This document shows, in pieces, positions 1 through 11,200 of a DNA stretch of 64,000 nt (its first letter is position 1; each line of letters opens with the position of its first letter). The notes beneath the pieces were generated by a model. It saw nothing but the letters and a program-made list of their open reading frames with translations, did not search any database and was not told the DNA's origin. Where the stretch lies: positions 92,918,868-92,982,867 of the forward strand of contig OX457036.1 of NCBI GenBank assembly GCA_949752735.1, in the 5' to 3' direction. The DNA comes from Lumbricus terrestris (taxonomy: Eukaryota; Annelida; Clitellata; Crassiclitellata; Lumbricidae). The translations under genes and the position numbers were made by a program.

Positions 1-28
1 AGAGAAAACGACAAAGGATCAAGGGTGC

Positions 29-1929
29 ATCGGGATCATGGTGTAAGAAGGGATGGTGTGCGCACTTCTAATACTGGACATACATTGTTTTTGGCATTTC
101 AGCAGGTGGCGCTGCTGTCCCCAGTTGATGGTTGGCAGCATATACAATATAGAGCAAGAAGTTTAAGAAACGTTCGAAACATGGAACATATGGACAAGGA
201 GAGGGCAGGAACATAGCATGGAGCATCACTTGGAACATATAAGGGGCGATGAGGATCAGGTAACATTGCAGGGAACATGGAACGTCATACGGAACACCAG
301 GGAACATAGACCTAAGCGAATATACAACAAAGAGCGTGGAACGTAAAGAACATGAAGCATCACAGAGAACATTGTTCAGAGAATATATAGGACGAGGAAG
401 ACGGAACATGCATTCATTATGGGGCACGCCACAAGGACTGCAGAACGTAAGGAACATGGAACATCAGGGGAAACATCGGAAACATTAAGGAACATGGAAT
501 ATGGAAAGTGCAACAAGGAATTGGAACACAAGGAACATGAACCATCCGGTGACATATAGAACATGGAACTTCAGGGAAAATCAGAATCAGTGAAGAACAA
601 GGAATGCGGAACACAAAGAACAGGGAACATCACGGAACATAAGGAACATGAAACATCGCATGGAACACCAGAGACATCAGACAACAAAAGACGCGGAACA
701 AACAGCAAGGGCCGTGGAACATAAGCAATATACAGCAAGGGCCGTGGAACATAAGCAATATACAACAAGGACCATGGAACATAAGGAACCTGGAACATCA
801 CGGGAAAATGAGAAACATATAAGAACACGGAATGTGGAACACGCAACAGGGTCTGTGGAACGTAAGGAACATGGAACAAGAGGGAAGATCAGAACCATTA
901 AGATACATGGAACACGGAATGTGGAACAAGGAATGTGGAACACAAGGAACATGGAACATCAGGGAACGTAAGGAACATGGATCATCACTGGAAAACAGAA
1001 CACGGAATGTGGAACACGCAACAAGAGCCGTGGAACGCAGGGAACAAGGAACATAAGAGGGAACACAAGAAACATTAAGGAACAAGGAACCCGGAATGTT
1101 CAACAAGGAATGAGGAACACAAGGAACATCAGGGAACATAAGAAACGAGGAACACGCAACAAAGACCGTAGAGCATAAGGAACATGGAACACATGAGGGA
1201 ACATCAGAAACATTAAGGAACATGGAACGCGAAACATAATTAAGGAACATGAATCATCAGGATAAACATCAGAAATATTAAGGAACATATGGAACGCGGA
1301 ATATGTAGCAAGGGCTGTGGGACATAAGAAACAGGGAACACCAGGGAACACAAGGAACATGGAACATCACATTGAACGCCTGCGACATTGGAAAACAAAG
1401 GGCGCGAAACAACAACAAGGTCCATGGAACATAAGGGATATAAACAATTGAGGCCCATGGAACATAAGGAACCTGGAATATCACAGGGAACATCATCGAA
1501 CAAGGAACACAGGGAACACGGAACATCAATTGACAGGGAACAGAAGGCGCATCACAGAGAACAAGAGAACACGGAACACCGATAGGAACATCAGGGTCAG
1601 AGGACATAGAGAACATTAGAACACAGGGAACACATAGCATCACATGGAACAGAGAACACGGAACACAGGAGAAAAGGAGACAAAGAGCAAATGGAACAGA
1701 ACATAGCAAAGATAATTTGTGTCGCCCTCCTTCTTCGCCCAGACATGAGACTGGCATTAGGGAACGGACTGCAGTGAAGGAGTATAAGTATATGTATGCC
1801 ATACAATATCATGAAATTCCATTAGGTTTATGGGCGAGGTCCATCAACTACGAACGCCATCGCCATCTAGCGACTTTAGCCATAAATTTCAGCCAAGTGC
1901 GCACACCATCCCTTCTTACACCATGATCG
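29..1929. mobile_element. TIR element filled with a GGAACAT minisatellite
   Basis: A perfect 34-bp terminal inverted repeat (34-67 and 1895-1928, outer end GATCATGGTGTAAG) encloses about 1.7 kb of tandem repeats built from GGAACAT and GGAACACGG words. The words are arranged in loose higher-order units that also contain CAACAAGGnCCGTGG. The 13-bp direct repeat GGATCAAGGGTGC lies just outside each end (16-28 and 1930-1942) and is the likely target duplication. The paralogous intron of CYP-B (near 16285-16305) has an unoccupied AAAAGGATC site. Long open frames here rich in M-F-x-V-P-C are reading-frame shadows of the repeat. There is no transposase, so it is non-autonomous; the superfamily is unclear. 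Confidence 0.75.
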
Positions 1930-2151
1930 GGATCAAGGGTGCCTATTCTCCTCTATGCTTTGCAGACAACAGCATTAGGCATAAGCCGCATACATCGAGA
2001 CAACACCTTTCAAATAATATTATCATTACAAACTGTCGAAAACGCATTCCCAAGACGACACATTTTCAAATGCCTATGGCGAATGTCTCGCATCATCAAT
2101 GGATTAAACAAAATTGTTGCTCTGCTTACAAGTTCTCTTCTGCGCACTTAC

Positions 2152-5100
2152 CTAGAGAAAAGGTGATGACACTGTTCCTGTTGATTAATTTCTTGTTCTC
2201 GTCGAGGAATCTTTCTGGTCTGAAGACATCCGAATCCGGCCAGTCCATTCTGTTCATGTGTGCACCTTTGATGTTGACCAGAACCTTCATTCAACAAAAT
2301 ACAAAAAACCTATGTGGATAATACAGGTCTTAATTCTTAAATGGATTCATGCGCCATGCCTAATGCTGCGGTGAAAAAACTGTTATTGTACGGGTTCCCG
2401 ACACACTGTAAAAACAGAACCAACCGTAAAGCTCCTTTTTGTAGTCCTAAAATGTGAGCAAAATGCCATTGCAGGTGAAAACATTATTCCATTAGGGACC
2501 GTCTGTAATAGACTTATTCAAACTTATTTGAAAGACTGACTAGACTAAGTGTAGGCTAGCTCCGCTTGACCGATATCCAATGTGGTAAATTGGCATTCTT
2601 GGCTTATTTTGTTAATGATTCTAATAATCATGCAACAAATGGTGCAGTGGCGAGAGATGAAGCAGCCTATATAATGCTGCTTATTTTCACTAATTACGAC
2701 ATCTTATTGGGAATCAAGATATCAACAGTAGCATTGGTTATAACCCCGTTGACTTTGAAGCAACCATAAACTACACATATAAATAATTGTAAAATGGGAA
2801 AAGATACACAATGTCATGTATGCATCTTACCACAGTATCCGCTGGTATAAAGTATCCAAGCACTTCTGTGTCGTGCAGAGTCAAGTGCGGGAATGCCATC
2901 GGTAATGCAGCTTTCTGACGCAGCAGTTCCAGAATGGTTGCCTCGACGTAAGGCAACATTGGCTGATCATCAATCGTAGGGAGTCTATCTCTGGGAACCA
3001 CGGAATCAATCTCCTTCTGAATACGATCCTCAATCTGAGGATTGTTGACGATGTAAATGAAAAACCAGAGAATCGTAGTTGACGTTGTGTCGACACTTCC
3101 ACCGTAGAAATCTCTTAGCATATACTTCAATTGTTCACGGTCGTAATTCGGACCTTCCTTTTCGATATATCTGCGCACAAAGCAATCCCTTTCCACATCA
3201 TCCAACACCAAATCTATATCTTTGTCTATGGCTTTCAATGTTTTTTCATTGCTATCTAGGCCATCGTTGAATCTTTGACTGAATGATGGAAGGAATCTGA
3301 GTGTTGGGAAAAAGCCTACTGCAAAATCCACGGAAGCAACAAATCTCTTCACCTGGTAAACCGATTCCGTCAATCCATATTTGTAATCACATCTTCTTCC
3401 AAAAAGTATATTTATAGGTACATTGGAAGTACTGATGGTGATGATTTCTTGTGGATTGAAAGCTTCACCATTTGCATTGCGGATGTGTTTAATTAATTCA
3501 TCGGTTTCTATCAATATCCGCGTCTCCAACTGACTTCGTGATCCAAATCCGAAATCCTTCAGGATCGACAACGTCAACTTGTGGTATCTTTTGAACTCTT
3601 TGTCGTACTTTCCGAACACCATTCCTAAATATATCAACCGAATCTATCACAAATGTAGCATTAGTAACCTCTTACCAATCCACTATAATTGGCCAATTAT
3701 AATTATGGATTGGTTAGTAGGTCACCGATGCTACTGTCTCCAAAAGATCATAACCTACTAGTCCAATTAACTTAGTAAGGATCCGATGTGAGCTTTGGAT
3801 GCAGAGGAACTGCTTTGATTTGTCAGTTAATAGGGAAAATGATTTCTGATGGATTGTCGTTTGCTCAAATGATCGTTCTTATCCAAACGTTGCAGAATGA
3901 TTTCCAGCCCCCTCCCCTATATATAAAACTAACGTTAATCGCACCTATGTAGCCTACATTTGATGGGGGACCGGTTGATCAGTGTTTAATCTAGTCCCCC
4001 TCCGCTGGGGGGGAATTGAGGTTTCTGGAGGGGAGACAATTGAGCGTCCGAAGGACGCTCGTGAGGCGCGTAGCGCACTGAGGAGGGGGGTAATGGGGAG
4101 GGGATTTGCCCCCTCCCCATTAGAAATTTTTTGAATGTCCACATTGCAATGGCAGTATTTTAAGATGTCATCTTAACAAGTTAGCTGTCCTTTTTTTCAG
4201 TGATCCATTAGAAAATTTTTGAATTTCCAAATTGCAATGGCAGTATTTTAAGGTGTCATTTTAACAAAATACCTGTACTTTTGTCAGTGACCCATTAGAA
4301 ACTTTTTGAATTTCCACATTGCAATGGCAGCATTTTAAGGTGTCATCTTAACAAAATTGCTGTACTTTTTCAGTGATCCATTAGAAACTTTTAGAATTTC
4401 CACATTGCAATGGATGGCAGCATTTTAAGGTGTCATCTTAACAAAATAGCTGTACCTTTTCAGTGACCGATTAGAAATTTTTTGGAATTTCCAAATTGCA
4501 ATGGCAGTATTTTAAGGTGTCATCTTAACAAAATACCTGTACTTTTGTCAGTGACCCATTAGAAACTTTTTGAATTTCCACATTGCAATGGCAGCATTTT
4601 AAGGTGTCATCTTAACAAAATTGCTGTACTTTTTCAGTGATCCATTAGAAACTTTTTGAATTTCCACATTGCAATGGATGGCAGCATTTTAAAGTGTCAT
4701 CTTAACAAAATAGCTTTACCTTTTCAGTGACCGATTAGAAATTTTTTGGAATTTCCAAATTGCAATGGCAGTATTTTAAGGTGTCATCTTAACAAAATAG
4801 CCGTACTTTTTTTCAGTGACCCATTAGAAACTTTTAGAATTTCCAAATTGCAATGGCAACATTTTAATGTGTCATCTTAACAAAATACCTGTACTTTTTT
4901 CAGTGACCCATTAGAAACTTTTCGAATTTCCACATTGCAATGGCAGCATTTTAAGGTGTCATCTTAACAAAATTGCTGTACTTTTTCAGTGATCCATTAG
5001 AAACTTTTTGAATTTCCACATTGCAATGGCAGCATTTTAAGGTGTCATCTTAACAAAATAGCTGTACTTTTTCAGTGACTCATTAGAAAATTCTTGAATT

Positions 5101-7611
5101 TCCACATTGGTACCCTTTGAAGATGCCATTTTAACAAAACAACTCCATTATTTCAGTACTGATAAAAAGTGTTTTAGGATTTCAATATATATATATTTAT
5201 ATATATATTATATATAATTATAATTACAATAAAAAAATCTTTGTGTATCTTGTTCAGCAGCTTAGTTCTGCTGTTGCTGGGTTATTCTAATGAATTACTG
5301 TTTACATGAGTAAATAAGCTGACTTTTCAGCACTGTAATCAGAAACTGTCAGTTTATCCCAGTTTCTCCATATGGCCCTGAGTTGCTGACCAGTACACAC
5401 TTTCCAAAATCATATTTAATGGTACAGAAATCTACCAAGAGCTAATAAACTACCGGTACCAAAATCAAGAGGCCACTAGTCTTGTAGTAATGATGTTGTT
5501 TTACTAGGTGTTCAGATAATAGGACCAAAAAATTTTGAAATTTAACAGTTTAAAATGTGAAGGATAGCACTTGATAGCCATTCAGTTGTACAAAAATAGT
5601 ATTTGTACAAATATTAACAGTAAATTATACTAATTTTCCCTGGATTTTGTCATATAGTATAACAGTAAATAATTACTACAACCATGTAGCAGTAAATAAT
5701 ATTACGGTATATTATTATAACAGTTCATGTAATGCAAAGATGTAAACACTAAACAGCAACTAAATAGGCCTACTATTTTCATTGTGAAAAATTTCTCTGG
5801 AGGAGATGTCATCTCTGTTTTTAGTAAGAAAAAATAGTGTTTATCTAAATATATACAGTAAGTTATATTCATTGCAACATGATAGTATCGCATATTATAG
5901 TAGTAAATAATGTCATTATAATCATATAATAGTAAATAATATCACGGTATATTATAACACTTCAAGTAAAACAACGATGAAAAAGTTACTAAAAACCGAT
6001 AACATTTTGTCAAATTTTTCTGGGGGGGAAATGTCAATCCTGGGGGGGAAAGTTCCCCCCCCAGAGACGTCTAGATTAAACACTGCCGGTTGATCATTAT
6101 AATTTTAGATCAATCTCTAACGTAGGCTATATAGATTTGAGTGACAAGAATATGCTGGTCTCTGTTTCCTGGTTCATCTCTATCTCCTGTATCTTTTTTA
6201 GTTTTTCGAAAGTCGATGTCACAGCGTATATCTCCCCAACCAGAATCTCCTTGGAGTGACGAAATATCAATTCCCTTTAGACTTCTTAGAACTATATCCT
6301 ACCTAATAACAACGACCTTCCTTCATTTCTCTATGATACAATGTTGACCTCCATAAGTTGTTCGAATGCTAAATGTTAGAAAATTGTAAGGGACCACCAC
6401 TCAGTGTGATCCGTAGTAGCTTATTCATATCTGTTTTTGAAATGAATGATCATGTGAATGAGTCAGAGGTAAGATATCAGGGATAAGATTTTTGTTTAAA
6501 TTGCTTTAATGTGTACCCTTCCGATTGCGATTGAAACCATATTTTTCAGTGTAGAAGAATTCTCTGCCTGAGAAACTGGACGAATGTCGGACTAGAGCGT
6601 CTTCTATAGATTCTCGGCTGTTTAAAACCACGACATATCTAACAATAGCAAGAAATGGCCACATTATAATAGTTAATCAGAAGAACGCGCATACTATAGA
6701 AGCAAACTCTATGTCTTTCCTGAAATTCTACAGGAGAGCGGTAACAACTTCCGCGACAATGATTAGGCCCCTATTTTCATGATTTGGATATTCGCATCGG
6801 GCTAATTTTGTGAAATATGTGCATATATTATGTATGTAGACCAATATCAATGTAAGTTTGCCAAAATAGGTGCGCAAATTGTATATCTATTCAACAATAA
6901 ATCAATTAGAGTAGATTACTAAGAGACTGAAATTCACGTAAAGTAACTTAACGAAACTCAGACGATGAAAGAAAGCTGGAAATGACCAAGCTGTCAGCGA
7001 AAAGGTCGATAGGACCCTGGGCCTAAGTCTATAGGATCTGTTACACGATTGGCACAAAGCTTTTCTCCAAAACACCAAAATATTGAATCCGAAGAAAGAT
7101 CCACTTGCCAAGTGGTAGTAGCTTCCTTGAAGAGGCGCCTCATAAATAGCCTACTTGAATGAATGAAAGAAAGTCTGATAATTCACAGATTAGATTAAAT
7201 CGTTCCAAGTTTAAGAAGAAATCCAGTATTATAATAGCCTACATACACCGTGTGTATGAAGGAGGCAAAATAGTTACATGTACAATTGTACATTTACACT
7301 TAAATGGAAGGAGTCGAGATTCCACATAGTTTACGGATTTCCAGCTAACTGAGTCTCTAGCATAGGCCCTACCTGCTGCCAAATCTCAGAGTAAAAACCG
7401 GTCCAAGTTTGTGCGCGATATTCGTAAGATACTCTGGTAGTGCATCGAACTCTTTCATGAATGGTAAAGATCCGACGATAGGTAACGATGGAAGGGAAGG
7501 TGGAAGTCGACGTTCACATCCAGATTTCCTCTTTCCATTCCAAAATCCAACGAACCAGAACGTCACGAAGAATGTTCCAATGAAAACCGCAAGTGACATT
7601 AGTGTCAGCAT
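2152..7611 (-). CDS. Cytochrome P450 copy A (coding exons 1-4; haem exon outside window)
   Basis: Microsomal P450 monooxygenase, clan 2-like. Coding exons on the minus strand are 7611-7373 (membrane anchor, then PPSLPSLPIVG hinge), 6638-6517, 3624-2831 and 2284-2152. Each is bounded by GT-AG sites in the same phases as copies B and C. Exon 3 holds the I-helix oxygen-binding motif GGSVDTT and the K-helix ELLR. Exon 4 holds FRPERF and ends in FSL plus the first base of Gly, with a canonical donor CTAG|GTAAGT. The fifth exon with the haem cysteine would lie left of base 1; the intron 4 sequence up to the window edge is occupied by the GGAACAT element. The ATG is preceded at 7618 by a splice acceptor, so a 5' untranslated exon probably lies upstream. 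No stop or frameshift is seen in the four exons. The substrate cannot be predicted. Confidence 0.9.
4119..5170. repeat. Satellite array, about 12 units of 88 bp
   Basis: Twelve head-to-tail units start at nearly regular spacing: 4119, 4205, 4291, 4378, 4467, 4556, 4643, 4732, 4821, 4908, 4994 and 5081. Each begins with CATTAGAAACTTTTTG, continues through CACATTGCAATGGCAGCA and ends in CTGTACTTTTTCAGTGA. Alternate units share variants such as the TGGATGGCAG insertion, which implies multi-unit duplications. The array is wholly inside the TIR element 3980-6085. It is tandem without spacers, so it is not CRISPR. Confidence 0.9.
5600..6000. repeat. Diverged tandem AT-rich repeat inside the TIR element
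   Basis: The segment AGTAAATAATATnACGGTA with a following TATTATAACA-type stretch occurs at about 5689-5745 and again at about 5932-5990, with weaker copies between. It forms a second, AT-rich internal repeat of the element. No gene was seen in 5170-6085. Confidence 0.5.
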
Positions 7612-7694
7612 GACTTTCTGTAAAACACAAAAAATTGTTGTCTTGAAGTATGACTACTTTTTAATTACACGTATTATGATGTTGAAGAGAGAAT

Positions 7695-8850
7695 GGTTTT
7701 AAGACAATTACTCCTTGACAATTGCCCCCGGACAATAACCCCTCGGACAATTACCCCGGACAATTACCCCAGCCAATTACCCCTTTCCAAATACCCCGGC
7801 CAATTACCCCCGGACAATTAACGCCCTAGAACAATTACCCCTCTGGACAATAACCCCCGGGGCAATTACCCCCGTGCATGCATACGTACATACATACATA
7901 TATACATACATATATATACACATACATACATACATACATACATACATACATACATTCATACATGCATACATACATACATACATACATGCATACATACATA
8001 CATACATACATACATACATACATACATACATACATGCATGCATGCATACATACATACATACATACATACATACATACATACATACATACATACATACAAT
8101 GTACAATTGTACATATACATACCTGCACGAAAATACGAAAATACGCATGCTAGACAATAATATTGTTTGTCCATTATGCATGTATGTATGTATGCATGCA
8201 TGCATGTATGTGTGTATATATGCATGTATGTATGTTTGTATACGCATGCATATTATGTATGTGTGCATGTGCATATATAAATATGTGTGGCTGCATGTAT
8301 TATACATAAATATTACATATGTTATATTCATGTGTACAACTGTACATGTACATATGCATGTACGTACATACTATGTGTTTATGTGTATTTATGCATGTAT
8401 ATATGTTCGAGCGTCCATACAGACATTCATGCATGAATCCATGCATGGCATATTATTACATGCATATTTACACACATACGTGCATACATATATACAAACA
8501 TGTGTGCAGCATGCGGCATTGAGTATATACTATATACTCATACATATACTGTACATACATACATACATACATGCATACATACATGCATGCAAAGAAACTT
8601 ACATACACACATACATATGTGCATACATACATGAATACACGCATGCACATATACATAGATAGTTAGATACATACATATTTCTGTATACTGTATTCATACA
8701 TACATTCAGTATGGTGGGTAATTGTCCGGGGGTAATTGTCCTAGGTTTCAATTGTCCGGGGTAATTTTACGGGGTTAAGTGTCCTAGGGGATAATTTTCG
8801 GAAGGGAGTAATTGGTGGGGTAATTGTCCGGGGTTAATTGTCCTGTCACC
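7695..8850. mobile_element. Inverted-arm element I-A (GGACAATTACCCC arms, CATA/TATG core)
   Basis: The left arm (7695-7875) is about ten degenerate units of GGACAATTACCCCCGG. The right arm (8713-8850) is the same unit in reverse complement (CCGGGGGTAATTGTCC). The termini read GGTTTTAAGACAATTA on the left and, complemented, GGTGACAGGACAATTA on the right. An 8-bp TSD flanks the whole: GAGAGAAT (7687-7694) and GAGAGTAT (8851-8858). The core is a CATA/TATG microsatellite that itself switches strand. The element lies about 80 bp upstream of the CYP-A ATG, in the inferred 5'-UTR intron. It encodes nothing; the HTYI and MYVC peptides are microsatellite translations. Confidence 0.8.
7878..8700. repeat. 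(CATA)n / (TATG)n microsatellite core
   Basis: Near-pure TACA repeats run from 7878 to 8098. TATG-rich sequence follows from 8178 to 8440, then TACA again to about 8680, with GCATGCATG interruptions. The strand switches make the core itself able to form hairpins. Confidence 0.9.
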
Positions 8851-8900
8851 GAGAGTATACCCAAGAACACAACAAAAATAATCAAACAGAGACATAGTAC

Positions 8901-10342
8901 TGTGAAGGGTGGCTCAAAAAAATGTACCCCCGGATAAAATACGATATCCTCGCAACCGAATGAACTTTTTCTGCGAAAATTTCCCAATTTGCAGGGGAAT
9001 GAAATTCCAACAATCCCTGAAAGCTTCACTTGAAACTTTTCATATTTGCAAAAGTTACAGCTGTCTAAACTTTCAATTTCGTTTTTTCGAATTTTCGCGG
9101 AAAAATTGACGTCACTAACTTGTTGATTTCCATGTCAAATGATATCACTTTTCACTACGACCTCAGAATTCCGTTTTGCAGTTTATTCTAAAATATGATG
9201 GGAGTGTCCACTCCCTGCTTTATCACGAACTAGAATTATTTTTGTGAAGCTCAGTATGGCCTTGTTGATCGGGTCCTGCGGAAACTGATCCCACATTAGC
9301 AGCAAGTGATAAAGCAGGGAGTGGACACTTGCTTCAGCTGGCCAAAATCCTCCAACTTTAAATGAAAATGTCTTGCAGCTTCCCAGCATAGTTCCCAAGG
9401 CGTGAGAATTAAGTGGGTGAAGGTCTGGCAAATTTGTAGGTCATTAATCTTTGTCAAATAAATTTAGTGCAGTTGATCACAATAAAGTAGCCTCATCATA
9501 ATCAACCTTGCCCTGCGAGCAAGCAGGCGCACAGTCCTGCTGGAAAATAAAACCAGATTTTAAAACATACCTGCAGTCTTCAATGAGTCCGGGTAAGAAA
9601 GTTCAACGATAAGTTTGATATTTTAGCCTGCTGAATAGTATGAAGTTCAGTCTTTTCTTGCAGCCGTGACACATGCCAGCTGATCTGATGCTGAAACCAC
9701 AATGTGCTTTGCAAACTTGACCCTTTCGATTATCAAGCTAATTTCGTGAAAACCGCGCTTTTTTCCGTCAGACCAAACGACCACTTCCTGTCTCTCTTCC
9801 GACATCTGATCTCCGTTACATAAACACGTTTACAGTTAGCCTTCAATGTGCTCAGGCTCCACTTTTCACGGGGTATTTTGCTATGATCACGCGATGTCCC
9901 AGTCTCTGTTCACGCAACGTCCGCGTTCCCATTTTAGCTGCCACAGAAATTTTGCCCATGTTGCTCAGTAATGGATTCACGAATTGAGACCTTAATTTAT
10001 AAAATATCACCAAATACTAACAGCTTTCTTCATAAACAGCCTCTTTACAGCTCTTAGTGAGGTCGTATGACATTATCATCAATTTGTGTGTTGCAATTTG
10101 CACAAAATCTTAATGAAGTCACATGTTTTGGAGCATGATTCTCCGGATATTTGAAAAAACGGAATTGAAAGTTTAAACACTGTAACTTTTGCAAACATGA
10201 ACATTTCAAGTGACATTTTCAGCGATTGTTGGAAATTCATTCCCCTGCAAAGTGAAAACTTTTCACAGAAAAATGTCAGTCGGTTGCGAAGTTATAGCAT
10301 TTTATCTGGTGGTAGACCTACATGTTTTATTGAGCCACCCGG
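8901..10342 (-). mobile_element. Degenerate mariner/Tc1-like transposon with long TIRs
   Basis: The outer ends GGGTGGCTCAA (8907 rightward) and TTGAGCCACCC (ending 10340) are inverted. The inverted similarity continues inward for roughly 200 bp: CGCAACCGA, GGGGAATGAAATTCC-type and GAAACTTT-type blocks near 8950-9100 match the complement near 10140-10300. The hexamer TAGTAC flanks both sides (8895-8900 and 10343-10348); paralogous block B has an uninterrupted TACTACC-type site near 26866. The interior carries a decayed DDE/D transposase on the minus strand. It is dead, from point changes and frameshifts. Confidence 0.75.
9183..9830 (-). pseudogene. Mariner-type transposase remnant
   Basis: Read on the minus strand, fragments in several frames match the mariner transposase order. 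Near 9545-9515 is FIFQQDCAPA, corresponding to the QQDGAPAH block with the second catalytic Asp. Then comes a decayed SPDLNPLD-like DLHPLNSHALGTMLG (about 9425-9380). Then MWDQFPQDPINKAILSF with a trailing GSGHSHHILE (9300-9183) corresponds to the PQ-x-INKAI-SF...GGHFEH C-terminus. A 24-bp perfect inverted repeat (9203-9226 and 9306-9329) lies inside this C-terminal segment. No intact frame longer than 82 codons remains. Family identity rests on motif recognition. Confidence 0.7.
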
Positions 10343-10395
10343 TAGTACCAAAATACATCTTTAGTTAACAGTTGATCAGAAGACTGTGCATAAAA

Positions 10396-10521
10396 CAAGT
10401 GAAGGACTTGCCTAAGGTCCCTTGAACATTCAGCGGTAATGGAAGGTAGAGTTGAGGTGGATTCGAACCTCGAGCCTTCCGGCTTCAAGGCAACGGCGCC
10501 ACCACTACACCACCGCGCCCC
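10396..10521 (-). mobile_element. tRNA-derived SINE, 5' part
   Basis: Reading the minus strand from 10521, GGGCGCGGTGGTGTAGTGG supplies an A-box-like sequence and GAGGTTCGAATCCACCTC a B box, the pol III internal promoter of a tRNA-derived SINE head. The downstream sequence includes GACCTTAGGCAAGTCCTT. A second copy of the family is at 25027. Block B lacks it at the orthologous place (GCATAAAAGCAAACTC near 26910), so this is a post-duplication insertion. It is not a functional tRNA: there is no cloverleaf outside the boxes. Confidence 0.75.
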
Positions 10522-10820
10522 TCAAACTCATTAGGTTTACCCTACAGGACAGCGTTAACAACTTCCGCAGCAATGATTAGCCTAGGCCTATGTTCATGAT
10601 TTGGATATTCGCACCGGGCTAATTTATAGATCGACAGCAAAAGTGTCGTTAGTACGGAACATGTAGGGTTTTACTTGACTGAACTCTCGAAATCAAATAA
10701 CTTCAGCAAGTATTTTAAAATTTAAAATGACTTAATAACTTAATCGTTCGAAGCTAAGCAAACACAAACTCCAAAAGCAACACGTTATCAACTGATCTCA
10801 CCAACGAAGACACTCTAGTC

Positions 10821-10823
<3 letters not shown>

Positions 10824-10882
<59 letters not shown>
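10824..10882. repeat. (TA)n microsatellite
   Basis: Uninterrupted alternating TA for about 58 bp. The matching place in block B (near 27542) has only TATATAT, so the tract expanded in copy A. Confidence 0.95.
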
Positions 10883-10886
<4 letters not shown>

Positions 10887-10939
10887 TAAGTGATTTCTTT
10901 GAAGACTTGGACCCATAGGTGGAGTTTACATTAACAGAC

Positions 10940-11200
10940 TGATTGTTTGGCTGAAGCTGTAGACCATGACATGTTGGCGGTTGCGGAGTCATGGCTCAAA
11001 GCAGTTTTCTTCTTCTCGACGGAGCCCTGGATATACGTCCCCAATTTTGACCAACGAATGCATTGTTTGGACGTATCTCATGCACAAGACCCTCTCACTT
11101 CAATCTTGAACATTCAGCGGTAGGCTAATGGAAGGTAGACCTAATGAAGTCGTGGCTTTAAAAATACAAATAACTCATCCATTCAAGAATTTCTGTTGTG
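10940..11200 (+). pseudogene. Possible LINE endonuclease remnant (block A copy)
   Basis: The plus strand reads DMLAVAESWLK followed by EPWIYVPNF and MHCLDVSHAQ-type sequence. This resembles the LD-x-L-x-x-T/AE-S/TWL segment of LINE AP-endonucleases. A near-identical copy is at 27600-27890 in block B, so it predates the duplication. Both are broken by frameshifts, and no reverse transcriptase follows. The assignment is tentative. Confidence 0.35.

Larger units (their letters stand above)
3980..6085. mobile_element. 2.1-kb TIR element carrying an 88-bp satellite
   Basis: A perfect 15-bp TIR (CAGTGTTTAATCTAG at 3980-3994 and its complement ending at 6085) is flanked by an exact 9-bp direct repeat CCGGTTGAT (3971-3979 and 6086-6094). 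Both paralogous genes B (near 23850) and C (near 38025) show uninterrupted versions of this site, so the insertion into intron 2 of CYP-A post-dates the gene duplications. A CAG..CTG end with an 8-9-bp TSD fits a hAT-like non-autonomous element, though 9 bp would also suit a Mutator-like one. There is no coding capacity. Subterminal GC-rich palindromic sequence (GAGCGTCCGAAGGACGCTC) lies at 4041-4059. Confidence 0.85.

Noticed and set aside
68..1812. Many overlapping minus-strand frames of up to 174 codons rich in MFxVPCS
   Set aside because: They are translations of the GGAACAT tandem repeat; frames on both strands are open because the repeat lacks stop codons.
4119..5170. CRISPR-like regular repeat
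   Set aside because: The 88-bp units are contiguous, without unique spacers, and lie in a eukaryotic transposable element.
7804..8662. Frames of up to 262 codons with HTYIHTYI or MYVCMYVC
   Set aside because: Translations of the CATA/TATG microsatellite. The same applies to 25863-26679.
10440..10521. True tRNA gene (B box GGTTCGAATCC)
   Set aside because: No full cloverleaf, a non-tRNA body follows, and a second dispersed copy exists; it is a SINE head. Same reasoning for 25027 and 54820.
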